DNA of 64,000 nt from Bacteroidota bacterium (GCA_016720935.1 JADKJP010000006.1:124001-188000), one strand, 5' to 3'. Positions 6,933-15,596 are shown, counted from the first letter of the stretch. Notes: a model not told the origin generated them from the letters alone. Numbers and translations are program-made.

Positions 6933-9296
6933 ATGAAAAGGAATTCAGTACTTCTGATTTTACTCTTGATCATCAAATCTTCGGTTTTTGCTCAATTACC
7001 ATCTCAGACAATCCGGGGTTCGGTGATCGACAAGGCAAGTCACGAAACATTAATCGGTGCAGCAGTGCGTTTATTGGATAGTACTGAATTCAAAGGCACC
7101 GCCTGCGATCTCAATGGAAATTTTCGTTTGGAACATGTTCCATTAGGCCGACAAATGCTGAAGGTTTCTATGATCGGTTACAAGGAAGTTACTTTGTTTA
7201 CTGTCGTGACTTCGGGGAAAGAAGTCGTACTAACTATTGAACTCGAACAATCTGTTATCGAAGGCAAAGAAATTACAATTGTTTCTGAGCGTGAAAAAGA
7301 CAAGACCAATAATGAAATGGCAACTGTTAGTGCCCGGTCTTTTACTGTAGAAGAAACTTCACGTTATGCAGGTAGTTTGAATGACCCTTCCAGGATGGCA
7401 GCAAATTATGCAGGAGTAAGCAGCACTTCTGACGCTCGCAATGACATCATCATTCGTGGAAATTCACCTTTGGGAGTTTTATGGCGTTTGAATGGGATGG
7501 AAATTCCAAATCCGAATCACTTTGGTTCTCTTGGAACAACCGGTGGTCCGGTGAGTATCCTCAATAATAATTTACTTGACAAATCTGATTTTCTCACAGG
7601 AGCATTCCCTGCAGAATATGGCAACGCTCTTGCAGGAGTTTTTGACTTACAAATGCGATCTGGAAATAATGAAAAGACGGAATTTCTTGGACAAGTTGGA
7701 TTCAATGGTTTTGAATTGGGTGCTGAAGGCCCGATTGGAAAAAAAGGTGGTGCCTCTTACCTTATCAATTACCGCTATTCCACATTGGGTGTCTTCAAAG
7801 CTTTGGGAATAAACTTTGGTACGGGAACTGCAGTTCCGGAATACCAGGATCTTTCTTTCAATGTGAATGTTCCAACAAAGAAGGTCGGCAAATTCGCATT
7901 GTATGGAATCGGTGGAAAAAGTTATGTGGAAGTTCTGGACAAAGAGAAAGATACTACACAGACAAATTTATACGATGGAGAGCGGCGTCAGGATGGTTAT
8001 TTTGGAAATAACATGGGTGTGATTGGATTGCAACACACATATTTTTTCAATTCGACGACCTATTCAAAATTAAATCTTTCCGTCTCATCAGCAGGTGAAA
8101 AGTACAAGATTGATTCGATTTCTGTTCTTGACAATTCACCTGTGCCATATTACCGGAATAATTCAAATCAACAGAAATATACTTTTGATTACAGTTGGAA
8201 TAAAAAATTTTCAAGTAAAGATTATTTGAAAATTGGTTTCACTATTAATCATTATGAGTACGCTTATCATGACAGCGGCTATGAATATGATCATTGGGAG
8301 CAATACAGTAACTTCAGCAAAGGCAGTAATCTCTATCAGGGATTTGTTCAATTGCAGCACAAGTTTAGCGATCATCTGGCACTGACAGCCGGTGTTCACG
8401 GACAAGATTTTGGCCTGAACAATACCTATGCTATTGAACCAAGAGCCGGTCTGCGTTGGGAAATCAGGGAAGGTTCTTCCATTAGTGCCGGTGCCGGAAT
8501 GCATAGCCAGTTGCAACCCATGTTTGCGTATCTGGTTCGTTCTTATCTTAGTGATGGTTCTTATGTCGAAACGAATCGTAATCTCGAGATGACAAAGAGT
8601 AACCAGTTTGTTCTCGCATTTGACAAGTCTTTCAAAAAGGACATGCGTATTAAACTGGAGGCCTATTATCAGGATTTGTACAATGTCCCTGTGGAGACAA
8701 AAGCAAACTGGTATTCTATCCTGAATGAAGGAGCGGATTTCGGAATTGGAAGAGTCGACAGTCTGGTAAATACCGGTACAGGTAAAAATTATGGGCTGGA
8801 ACTAACGGTTGAAAAATTTTATAGTCATGGATATTATTATCTCTTCACCGGTTCCCTTTATGAATCGAAGTACAAAGGCAGTGATGGAAAAGAGCGGAAT
8901 ACCGCATTCAATGGAAATTTTACGGTGAATATACTTGCAGGAAAAGAGTGGAAAGTAAAGGGAAAAAATGTTTTCGGCGTTAATCTCAAAACGACTTATG
9001 CCGGCGGTAAACGATATCTGCCGATTGATCTGGCTGAATCCGTTCTGTACCAGGAAACCAGGTACGATGAAATTCATGCTTACGAGAATCGGAGGAAAGA
9101 TTATTTCCGTACTGATTTGAAAATTGGATATACAGTGAATAAAAAGAAGTCAACGCATGAGTTTTCAATTGACTTTGACAATATATTCAATACAAAAAAT
9201 ATCTGGCAGGAACATTTTGACACGAAGACAGGTAAGACCATCACGGAATACCAGATTGGATTTTTCCCGATACCGCAGTACCGTTTAACTTTTTAA
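6933..9296 (+). CDS. TonB-dependent outer membrane receptor with carboxypeptidase-like regulatory domain
   Basis: This 787-residue protein starts with a signal peptide (MKRNSVLLILLLIIKSSVFAQ). A CarboxypepD_reg-like beta domain follows (about 28-110: IRGSVIDKASHETLIGAAV, GNFRLEHVPLG). Next is a plug domain (about 145-240: SRMAANYAGV, NDIIIRGNSPLGVLWRLNG, GNALAGVFDL), then a long beta-barrel ending QIGFFPIPQYRLTF with the terminal aromatic. No SusD partner is adjacent. It is probably the first gene of a cluster with a 7-TM protein, two LytS-type kinases and a LytTR regulator, 11 bp before the next start. The substrate is unknown. The ATG at 6933 is chosen because it begins the signal peptide; an upstream TTG is less likely. 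Confidence 0.9.
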   Translation: MKRNSVLLILLLIIKSSVFAQLPSQTIRGSVIDKASHETLIGAAVRLLDSTEFKGTACDLNGNFRLEHVPLGRQMLKVSMIGYKEVTLFTVVTSGKEVVLTIELEQSVIEGKEITIVSEREKDKTNNEMATVSARSFTVEETSRYAGSLNDPSRMAANYAGVSSTSDARNDIIIRGNSPLGVLWRLNGMEIPNPNHFGSLGTTGGPVSILNNNLLDKSDFLTGAFPAEYGNALAGVFDLQMRSGNNEKTEFLGQVGFNGFELGAEGPIGKKGGASYLINYRYSTLGVFKALGINFGTGTAVPEYQDLSFNVNVPTKKVGKFALYGIGGKSYVEVLDKEKDTTQTNLYDGERRQDGYFGNNMGVIGLQHTYFFNSTTYSKLNLSVSSAGEKYKIDSISVLDNSPVPYYRNNSNQQKYTFDYSWNKKFSSKDYLKIGFTINHYEYAYHDSGYEYDHWEQYSNFSKGSNLYQGFVQLQHKFSDHLALTAGVHGQDFGLNNTYAIEPRAGLRWEIREGSSISAGAGMHSQLQPMFAYLVRSYLSDGSYVETNRNLEMTKSNQFVLAFDKSFKKDMRIKLEAYYQDLYNVPVETKANWYSILNEGADFGIGRVDSLVNTGTGKNYGLELTVEKFYSHGYYYLFTGSLYESKYKGSDGKERNTAFNGNFTVNILAGKEWKVKGKNVFGVNLKTTYAGGKRYLPIDLAESVLYQETRYDEIHAYENRRKDYFRTDLKIGYTVNKKKSTHEFSIDFDNIFNTKNIWQEHFDTKTGKTITEYQIGFFPIPQYRLTF

Positions 9297-9307
9297 TTAA
9301 TTCATAG

Positions 9308-10030
9308 ATGAAAGCAGAAATTTCAAACTTATTGGAAATTAGTTTTGTGTTGTTGACCTTTATTTTGTTCGCTCTTATTGTGTGGGCTGTTAAAATGATT
9401 CGATTGAAAAGAGGGGAGGAGCAAATTCACGCAAGGAAAGGAACCTTAAAAGTTGGAGCTGTATTAATTGTTTGGTTAATGGGATTAAAGCAATTATCCG
9501 GTATGCATTTTCTGGATAACTGGACTTCCATGCCTCCGCATTTTCTTGTTTTGATTGTTCCGCCTTTGATTGGAATATTTATACTATTCTTTTCACCTCG
9601 TTTCAGTAAATTTCTTGAATCAGTGCCTACTCACTGGCTGGTTTACATTCAATCGTTTCGGATTTTCATGGAGTTGATTCTTTGGGGATTGTTCCTTGAA
9701 GGTGTAATTGGACAGCAAATGACCTTTGAAGGAAGGAATTTTGATGTGCTGGTTGGTATTACAGCTTTGCCCGTAGCTTATCTGATTGCCAAAGGAAAAT
9801 TTAAATCGAAGTCCGGAATCATTGCCTGGAATATATTCGGTCTGATCATGCTGGGAAATATTGTTGCAGTCGCGATTTTATCAACACCTTTACCTTTTCG
9901 TATTTTTACAGAAGGCCCGGCCAATACGATGATCGCATATTTTCCATTTGTATGGTTGCCGGGATTTGTAGTGCCGGTGGCTTTTGCAATGCATCTATTC
10001 TCAATCAGGAAAGCGCTTCAAAGAAACTAA
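9308..10030 (+). CDS. Unrecognised seven-helix membrane protein
   Basis: This 240-residue protein has about seven hydrophobic helices (around residues 10-31, 47-64, 78-97, 108-130, 145-162, 172-194 and 208-236) and short polar loops. Features are PPHFLVLIVPPLIGIFILFFSPRFSKFLESVP and the C-terminal YFPFVWLPGFVVPVAFAMHLFSIRKAL. I do not recognise a named family. It lies 11 bp after a TonB-dependent receptor and 1 bp before a sensor kinase, so it is almost certainly in that operon. It may link signal or substrate passage across the inner membrane; this is guesswork. Confidence 0.75.
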   Translation: MKAEISNLLEISFVLLTFILFALIVWAVKMIRLKRGEEQIHARKGTLKVGAVLIVWLMGLKQLSGMHFLDNWTSMPPHFLVLIVPPLIGIFILFFSPRFSKFLESVPTHWLVYIQSFRIFMELILWGLFLEGVIGQQMTFEGRNFDVLVGITALPVAYLIAKGKFKSKSGIIAWNIFGLIMLGNIVAVAILSTPLPFRIFTEGPANTMIAYFPFVWLPGFVVPVAFAMHLFSIRKALQRN

Positions 10031-10031
10031 G

Positions 10032-11078
10032 ATGCAAAGACAAACACACAATCCGGATTATTTTCTGAACGATTCCTTGTTCAGGATGATCGGTATTCCG
10101 GTTGTCGCCGTACTGGCAGCTTATGTTTTTTACAGGGATGCATGTACCACCTATCATGTATCGATGCTGACGGCGTTCGTTGTATCGCTCACCATTACAA
10201 TTCTGATTTGGGAGTCAAACAGGAAAGTGATGTTGCAGGTACGGAAGAGATATCCGGATGTAGCCCATACGGGAAAACGGATTTTGTTATCACTGCTTTG
10301 TTTCGCTGTTGTTACTTCTTTTATTTCATTCGGGACCAGTTTTCTACTGAACCAGCTTAATATCTGGCATCACCAGGTGAGCACTGATGTTATCATTCAC
10401 GATTATGTTATGGACATGGTTTTTGTAGTGATGGTTGGTGGTACCTATGAAGCAATTTATTTTTTCCGCAAATGGAAAGTTTCATTTTTGGAAGCCCAGG
10501 AATTGAAAAAGGAGAATCTGCAGAGTCAGTTGGATGCTCTCAAAAATCAGGTAAACCCTCATTTCTTATTCAATAGTTTGAATACCCTTTCATCCCTGAT
10601 TGAAGAAGATAAGGAAAAAGCACTTGTTTTTGTGGATGAATTGTCAAGAGTATACAGATATCTGCTACAGAATAATGAAAGCAAGCTTACATCCCTTGAA
10701 AATGAAATGCAATTTGCCAAGGCTTACTTTTTTTTACTGCAAACCAGATTTGGGGAAGGTGTGAAATTGGAAATCGATGTAGAATCATCGTATTTTGTGA
10801 ATAGTATTCCACCGCTTACTTTGCAGATTCTGCTTGAAAACGCTGTGAAACACAACCAGGTTTCCGTTTCAAAACCTTTATGTATAAAAGTGTATACAGA
10901 CGACAAGGACAATTTGTGTGTCATGAATAATTTACAGAAAAAAATTCAAAAAGTACCTTCCGGAAAACTTGGTCTTGCGAACATTTCAGCGAAATACAAA
11001 TTACTTAATCAGCCGGAAGTTGTGATTCAGGAGACCAGGGATCAGTTCAAGGTTGTTTTACCACTCATAGCACATTAA
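10032..11078 (+). CDS. LytS/YehU-type sensor histidine kinase (first of tandem pair)
   Basis: This 348-residue kinase has four N-terminal membrane helices (about 20-150). A short coiled segment (FLEAQELKKENLQSQLDALK) leads to the His_kinase domain with the QVNPHFLFNSLNTLSSLIEED phospho-acceptor motif. The HATPase domain has its N box in LLENAVKHN and its G box in GKLGLANISAKYKLL. There is no extracellular sensor domain. The start is the ATG at 10032, one base after the upstream stop; a 16-codon extension into the previous gene is possible but unneeded. It is strikingly similar to the next gene, so the pair arose by tandem duplication. Both probably signal to the LytTR regulator at 12205. Confidence 0.9.
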   Translation: MQRQTHNPDYFLNDSLFRMIGIPVVAVLAAYVFYRDACTTYHVSMLTAFVVSLTITILIWESNRKVMLQVRKRYPDVAHTGKRILLSLLCFAVVTSFISFGTSFLLNQLNIWHHQVSTDVIIHDYVMDMVFVVMVGGTYEAIYFFRKWKVSFLEAQELKKENLQSQLDALKNQVNPHFLFNSLNTLSSLIEEDKEKALVFVDELSRVYRYLLQNNESKLTSLENEMQFAKAYFFLLQTRFGEGVKLEIDVESSYFVNSIPPLTLQILLENAVKHNQVSVSKPLCIKVYTDDKDNLCVMNNLQKKIQKVPSGKLGLANISAKYKLLNQPEVVIQETRDQFKVVLPLIAH

Positions 11079-11081
11079 ACG

Positions 11082-12203
11082 ATGGAAAAACTCAATGATA
11101 AGTGGCTTCGGATAGGTGGAATAACTATTCTGAATTTATTCCTGAATATTTTCTTCTACCTCGATCTTGTACATGTTAAGCACATTCCGTTTTTGAAAGT
11201 GTTTTTACTAAGCACCGCTTATGTTATTATTTCCTGGGAAGTCACACGTTTTGTGATTTTGCTGGTTCGAAAGAAGTTTCCGGGAATTCTGAATACAAGA
11301 AAGCGGATAATAAATCTTGGAATCTATGTGACAGCTGCCACCCTAGCCATTTCACTCTTAAAAGTTGAATTTATTTCCGGAGTGGATTTTTACAACATGG
11401 GTGATACACCTCAGGATCATCCTGTGATTTTTGAGTACCTGTATAGTTTCGGAATGAATATGTTTTATGCTTTGATCATTACCGGTATTTATGAATCCCT
11501 TTATTTTTTCAATCAATGGAGAAAATCATTTTCAGAAATGGAGCAGCTTAGAAAGGCAAATCTTCAAAGTCAGTTTGACTCGCTCAAGAACCAGGTGAAT
11601 CCTCATTTTCTGTTCAATAGTTTGAATTCACTGAGCTCACTTGTTGAAGAAGACAAAGAAAAAGCGGTTCAATTCATCGCTGAATTGTCGAGGGTGTATC
11701 GTTATCTTTTGCAAACCAATGAGAAGGAGTTGACTACACTAAGTGCAGAGCTCGAATTTATTCAGGCTTATTATTTTCTCTTGCAAACACGGTTCGGAAA
11801 TGGTGTAAAACTGGTGGTGGATGTGTTTCCGAGTTTTCGTGATTTCCTTATTCCGCCCTTAACACTTCAAATCCTTGTGGAAAATGCAGTCAAGCATAAC
11901 GTGGTTTCTACTAACAAACCTTTGATTATCCGTATTTCTACAGATGCTCTGGGAAATCTGATGGTGGATAACAATTTGCAGAAGAAGACACAATCTGTCC
12001 CAAGTGGAGGAATGGGGCTTGCAAATATTACTTCAAAGTATAAGTTGTTGAATCAGTCTGAGGTGATCATCAGAAGCACAGATGATAATTTCCAGGTTAA
12101 ATTGCCATTGATCAGTCCGCAAATGCCATATGATCCATTCGAAGCAGGATTATCATTAAAACGCGAAGTACCGCCAAGTTCACAACCCTCAATCCAGTTA
12201 TAA
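11082..12203 (+). CDS. LytS/YehU-type sensor histidine kinase (second of tandem pair)
   Basis: This 373-residue protein has the same plan as its upstream neighbour: four membrane helices, then EMEQLRKANLQSQFDSLK, then the phospho-acceptor motif QVNPHFLFNSLNSLSSL. The HATPase motifs are LVENAVKHN and GGMGLANITSKYKLL. The catalytic halves of the two kinases align without gaps over nearly their whole length, whereas the membrane parts diverge. A 25-residue Pro/Ser-rich tail (MPYDPFEAGLSLKREV) is absent from the first copy. It starts 3 bp after that gene's stop and ends 1 bp before the response regulator, so translation is probably coupled. Confidence 0.9.
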   Translation: MEKLNDKWLRIGGITILNLFLNIFFYLDLVHVKHIPFLKVFLLSTAYVIISWEVTRFVILLVRKKFPGILNTRKRIINLGIYVTAATLAISLLKVEFISGVDFYNMGDTPQDHPVIFEYLYSFGMNMFYALIITGIYESLYFFNQWRKSFSEMEQLRKANLQSQFDSLKNQVNPHFLFNSLNSLSSLVEEDKEKAVQFIAELSRVYRYLLQTNEKELTTLSAELEFIQAYYFLLQTRFGNGVKLVVDVFPSFRDFLIPPLTLQILVENAVKHNVVSTNKPLIIRISTDALGNLMVDNNLQKKTQSVPSGGMGLANITSKYKLLNQSEVIIRSTDDNFQVKLPLISPQMPYDPFEAGLSLKREVPPSSQPSIQL

Positions 12204-12204
12204 A

Positions 12205-13005
12205 ATGAGTCAGCAATTGAATATTTTATTGGTTGAAGATGAAGATCTCGCCGCGAAGAAGTTAAAAAAAATGCTTTTCGAAATTGACGCGGATATGTGT
12301 TGTATCGGAATGACCGACAGCATCGAAAGCTCAGTGGAATGGCTCAAAAGAAATGGTTGTCCTGATTTGATTTTCATGGACATTGAACTGGCCGATGGAC
12401 AGAGTTTTGAAATTTTCTCCAGGGTAGATGTTCAGTGCCCGGTCATTTTTACTACGGCTTACGATGAATTCGCCTTGAAAGCGTTCAAAGTTAACAGTAT
12501 TGATTATCTCCTGAAGCCCATAAAGCCTGAAGAATTGAAAGTTGCATTGGATAAATTTAAAAACCTGAGAAAACAATCTGTGGCAGAGGATAAAAAATCA
12601 GGGACTCAGCAACAAAGTATAGAGCGATTGGTTGAAACGCTCGTTGCACAGCAACACGGTGAAAAGTACCGTAACCGGTTTCTGGTAAAATCCGGACAAC
12701 GACTCATGCCCATCGGATCAGAATCAATTTCTTATTTTTTTACCGAAGATAAGATTGTGTTTATGCGGACAAAGGAGAATAATAAATTCGCGATGGATTA
12801 CACGCTCGATGAGCTGGAGCAGCAGCTGGATCCAAGGCATTTTTTCAGAGCCAATCGTCAGTATATTCTCAATTCAATTTGCATTGATGAAATTCATACC
12901 TGGTTCAATGGAAAGCTGAAAGTAACCATCAAACCCAAGCCGGATGAAGAAGTAATTGTAAGCCGCGAGCGTGCGGGAGATTTTAAGGAGTGGCTGGGAG
13001 AGTGA
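12205..13005 (+). CDS. LytTR-family response regulator
   Basis: This 266-residue protein has a receiver domain (1-120) with acidic residues E11-D12, phospho-acceptor D59 in LIFMDIELADG, TTAYDEFALKAF and the conserved Lys in DYLLKPIKPEE. A linker (125-150) leads to a LytTR DNA-binding domain (about 155-262: RFLVKSGQRLMPIGSESISYFFTEDKIVFM, HFFRANRQYILN). LytTR proteins bind direct repeats. It is the single regulator after two kinases and the last gene of the cluster starting with the TonB-dependent receptor. It may feed back on the receptor gene, but no operator was identified. Confidence 0.92.
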   Translation: MSQQLNILLVEDEDLAAKKLKKMLFEIDADMCCIGMTDSIESSVEWLKRNGCPDLIFMDIELADGQSFEIFSRVDVQCPVIFTTAYDEFALKAFKVNSIDYLLKPIKPEELKVALDKFKNLRKQSVAEDKKSGTQQQSIERLVETLVAQQHGEKYRNRFLVKSGQRLMPIGSESISYFFTEDKIVFMRTKENNKFAMDYTLDELEQQLDPRHFFRANRQYILNSICIDEIHTWFNGKLKVTIKPKPDEEVIVSRERAGDFKEWLGE

Positions 13006-13009
13006 CATT

Positions 13010-13150
13010 GATTTTAGATTGTAGCTTTTTGAATTTAGATTGATTTGATACGCAATGATAATTTGTTGTGTGGAGAAAGATAAGCCCGGATAATCTCCGC
13101 AACAATCATCAATCTAAAATCTAAAATCAACAATCAGCAATCAGCAATCC
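13010..13150. repeat. Intergenic short-word inverted-repeat element (GATTG/CAATC type)
   Basis: The left arm (13010-13045) repeats TTTAGATTG-like words and the right arm (13105-13150) repeats AATCTAAAATC and CAATCAGC words. The core between them is about 60 bp and not repetitive. The arms are complementary at the word level, so a large imperfect hairpin is possible. The same word family occurs at 51516-51790. Confidence 0.55.
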
Positions 13151-13161
13151 TAAATCCATCC

Positions 13162-13204
13162 GTTTCATCCGTCTTTTTCTACGTTTCATCTGAATTTACT
13201 TTTG
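13162..13204 (+). promoter_or_regulatory. Promoter region of the hemerythrin gene: GTTTCATCCGTCT element and TACTTTTG -7 box
   Basis: TACTTTTG at 13197-13204 matches TAnnTTTG exactly. The 13-mer GTTTCATCCGTCT (13162-13174), followed by a further CTAC, recurs at 14028-14040 before the next gene. It overlaps the expected -33 region. Confidence 0.5.
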
Positions 13205-13264
13205 TAGACATTTAGGTCTTGTCATTTTTGGGGAATAAATTATTAACCCCTAAAAAGAAGACAA

Positions 13265-13948
13265 ATGACAAATTTCTCTCGTCCGGATGTTTACCGGAAC
13301 ATTCACAAAGCGATTCGTAAAGCAATGTTTGATTTTGCCTATACGCTTGGCCGTTTGGACATTGAACAGGCACCCTCCCGGAAAGTAATGAAAGACAGGT
13401 TTGATGAATTGGTACATCTCCTCGACATGCATGGCCACATGGAGGATGTATATTCTTTGCCTTTGCTTGAAATGAAAAAACCGGGTTCTACCAGACATAA
13501 TGAGGAAGAGCATGTTCAAATTCATGGAGAAATCGAAGGATTAAAGCTGCAGCTAAGTTCACTATTAGATGCAACTCCTGAAATTCGCAGAGATATTTAC
13601 TGGAACTTTTATTATGCCATTAATAAATTCATCAGTGGTTACCTGATGCATATGCAAATGGAAGAGATTGTTATGACCAATTTGTTTTATGAGTTGTGTT
13701 CTGATGATGAAATCATGGGTATGACCGCGGCAATTATCGGAAGTCTTACTCCTGCTGACTCAATGCTTGTTGCGCGTTTTATGATTCCTTCCATAGAGCC
13801 ATTTGAACGTTTGCATATGATGTCCCAAATCCAGGTCACTGCACCGCCGCAGGCATTTGAGGCGCTTTTAAATCTTTGCCGTGAAATTCTATCAGCGGAG
13901 GAATTTGAAGCTTTACAGAACGGTTTGTTTGCTGATTCATCTCTTTAA
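13265..13948 (+). CDS. Hemerythrin HHE domain-containing protein
   Basis: This 227-residue soluble protein has its N-terminal two thirds as a four-helix bundle with hemerythrin-type ligands. They are H14 (YRNIHKAIRKAM), His/Glu in LDMHGHMEDVYSLPLLE, the EEEHVQIHGEIEGL helix and GYLMHMQMEEIVMTNLF. Such proteins bind a di-iron centre and respond to oxygen, nitric oxide or iron. The C-terminal part (about 155-227) is helical and not recognised. It has an exact TACTTTTG promoter and shares a 13-bp upstream element with the following gene, so the two may be co-regulated. Confidence 0.8.
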   Translation: MTNFSRPDVYRNIHKAIRKAMFDFAYTLGRLDIEQAPSRKVMKDRFDELVHLLDMHGHMEDVYSLPLLEMKKPGSTRHNEEEHVQIHGEIEGLKLQLSSLLDATPEIRRDIYWNFYYAINKFISGYLMHMQMEEIVMTNLFYELCSDDEIMGMTAAIIGSLTPADSMLVARFMIPSIEPFERLHMMSQIQVTAPPQAFEALLNLCREILSAEEFEALQNGLFADSSL

Positions 13949-14027
13949 TCGGATTGGTATTTCTGAAATTATGTTAACAAACCCGTGGCAAATCATAATT
14001 AAATGTTAAGGCTGTAGTAATCCCAAC

Positions 14028-14048
14028 GTTTCATCCGTCTAAATCTAC
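14028..14048 (+). promoter_or_regulatory. Second copy of the GTTTCATCCGTCT element
   Basis: GTTTCATCCGTCT at 14028-14040 is followed by nnATCTAC, parallel to nnTTCTAC at the first copy. It lies 157 bp before the head-GIN gene. CGTCT resembles the -10 core of many ECF sigma promoters, but no -35 partner could be assigned. Confidence 0.4.
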
Positions 14049-14184
14049 AGTTGAGCAACATTGCTGAACCAAAAGCGTTTCCGTCGCCGTTAATTTGCAT
14101 ACGTAATTCAAGAAATAAATTATACACCTCTCACCCGGAAATAACTCATAACCCCAAAGAGTTAAATCCACAAAACCTGATAAA

Positions 14185-14745
14185 ATGAAACATGTAAAAA
14201 GACTATTCGCAATTGTTGCCGGGTTCGTTATGCCTGCACTTTCTTTTGCTTCTGATTCTTCAGCAATCATTACTGAAGTTCGTACTTCTCAGCCATATCA
14301 CGCCATTGTGATGGAGGGCAATGCTAAAATTACGCTTGTTCAGGATGAAGCACCCGGTTTGTCGCTTACCGGTACAAAGGATCAGCTGTTGAATATGACT
14401 ACATATCTTCGCAACGACACTTTGTACATTTTGCAAACCAACAATTATGATGTGGACGGCAAGAGAACAGAAATCCTGATCAATGTGGATGATCTTACCT
14501 TACTGTATGTTAAAGGGAATTCGCTTGTCGAAGCTTATGGATACATCAATACGGATATTCTCAGTATTAAAGTAGACAAAGGCGCGATTGTGAATCTCGA
14601 CGTTCGTGCTTTAAAAATTAAATCGGAGGTTCTGGGATGTGGTTCTATTCACCTGAGCGGAACTGCAGGTTCTTTTCTGAGTGATTGCGAAGGTTGTGGA
14701 TTACTTGACATGCATGATCTCAGTGTACTGGATACGAAGAGTTGA
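14185..14745 (+). CDS. Putative auto-transporter adhesin head-GIN domain (DUF2807) protein
   Basis: This 186-residue secreted protein has a signal peptide (MKHVKRLFAIVAGFVMPALSFAS) and the repetitive beta-helix pattern of DUF2807. The pattern is PYHAIVMEGNAKITLVQDE, LLYVKGNSLVEAYGYINTDILSIKVDKGAIVNLDV, and KIKSEVLGCGSIHLSGTAG. It is shorter than many members, being one domain only. The function is unknown; the family is periplasmic or cell-surface. A strong terminator lies about 80 bp downstream. Confidence 0.75.
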   Translation: MKHVKRLFAIVAGFVMPALSFASDSSAIITEVRTSQPYHAIVMEGNAKITLVQDEAPGLSLTGTKDQLLNMTTYLRNDTLYILQTNNYDVDGKRTEILINVDDLTLLYVKGNSLVEAYGYINTDILSIKVDKGAIVNLDVRALKIKSEVLGCGSIHLSGTAGSFLSDCEGCGLLDMHDLSVLDTKS

Positions 14746-14827
14746 AAAGAGTTGTTTATTGTTGAATGCCCCCGTGAATTGTTTTGGTTAAGTAAAATGA
14801 GGTTTCATTGTGGTAGATGAACCTCGT

Positions 14828-14858
14828 CCCGCACCGGTAACGGTGCGGGATTTTTTTT
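14828..14858 (+). terminator. Rho-independent terminator
   Basis: The 9-bp perfect stem CCCGCACCG/CGGTGCGGG has a GTAA loop and is followed by A and eight T. It ends the head-GIN transcript. Confidence 0.92.
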
Positions 14859-14936
14859 AGTGAAGGGTGAAGAGTAAATAGTGAATAATGCTGGATATGT
14901 GGTATCGGTAGCTGTTGATAGTGGATTTTAAATTTA

Positions 14937-15596
14937 TCAGCTAATCGCAACTTTCAGAAAATTCAGCATAGGAGCCATGATTTTTGCGCCCTTACCGATT
15001 TCTTTTACAAAATTTTTATTGAGCACTTCGGTGTCCTTGAAAGGATGCCAAACAATGAAGCTTGTTAATTTTAGCAATTCAATGTCTTTGTGTTCTTTGG
15101 GATACCCTTTGGGAGTCGTTTTTAATTTATAGGACTGATCAAAAGTTCCATAGTATTTTTTAAAAGCAGGATTGCTGATCACTTTATTAATATCCTTGCC
15201 ATTATAATCGATTTCCTGTCGTATTTTTTTCAACTGATCACCCGGGGGCATCCAGAGTCCGCCTGCCAGAAAAGAATTACCTGGTTCCAGATGCAGATAA
15301 TATCCGGGCATCATTACTTTTTTTCCTCCCGCATTGATACTTGCACCCATGTTTGTTTTGTATGGGCGTTTATCTTTTGAAAATCTGACATCCCTGTAAA
15401 TTCTGAAAACGCAATCCTTGGCTGACAGTCCGGCCAGCGTTTTGTCGAATTTTACCAATTCGGCGATCACTTCATTTACCAGAGTGCCAACATCGTCTTT
15501 AGCAGCCAGGTATGCATCCTTATTTTTGTCGAACCAGTCTTTATTATTATTTTTTTTAATTGATTTCAAAAATCGGAATGTAGCAGGACTCAGCAT
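14937..15596 (-). CDS. DUF2461 family protein
   Basis: This 219-residue soluble protein is typical of DUF2461 (TIGR02453): TFRFLKSIKKNNNKDWFDKNKDAY at the start, then CVFRIYRDVRFSKDKRPYKTNMGA. PGYYLHLEPGNSFLAGGLWMP and a C-terminal helical part complete the family pattern. The biochemical role is not known. It is transcribed alone, convergent with the head-GIN gene and divergent from the TPR gene at 15735. Confidence 0.88.
   Translation of the reverse strand: MLSPATFRFLKSIKKNNNKDWFDKNKDAYLAAKDDVGTLVNEVIAELVKFDKTLAGLSAKDCVFRIYRDVRFSKDKRPYKTNMGASINAGGKKVMMPGYYLHLEPGNSFLAGGLWMPPGDQLKKIRQEIDYNGKDINKVISNPAFKKYYGTFDQSYKLKTTPKGYPKEHKDIELLKLTSFIVWHPFKDTEVLNKNFVKEIGKGAKIMAPMLNFLKVAIS

Noticed and set aside
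13018..13204. Insertion sequence remnant after the LytTR gene
   Set aside because: No transposase fragment or target-site duplication is visible; only short word repeats and a promoter.
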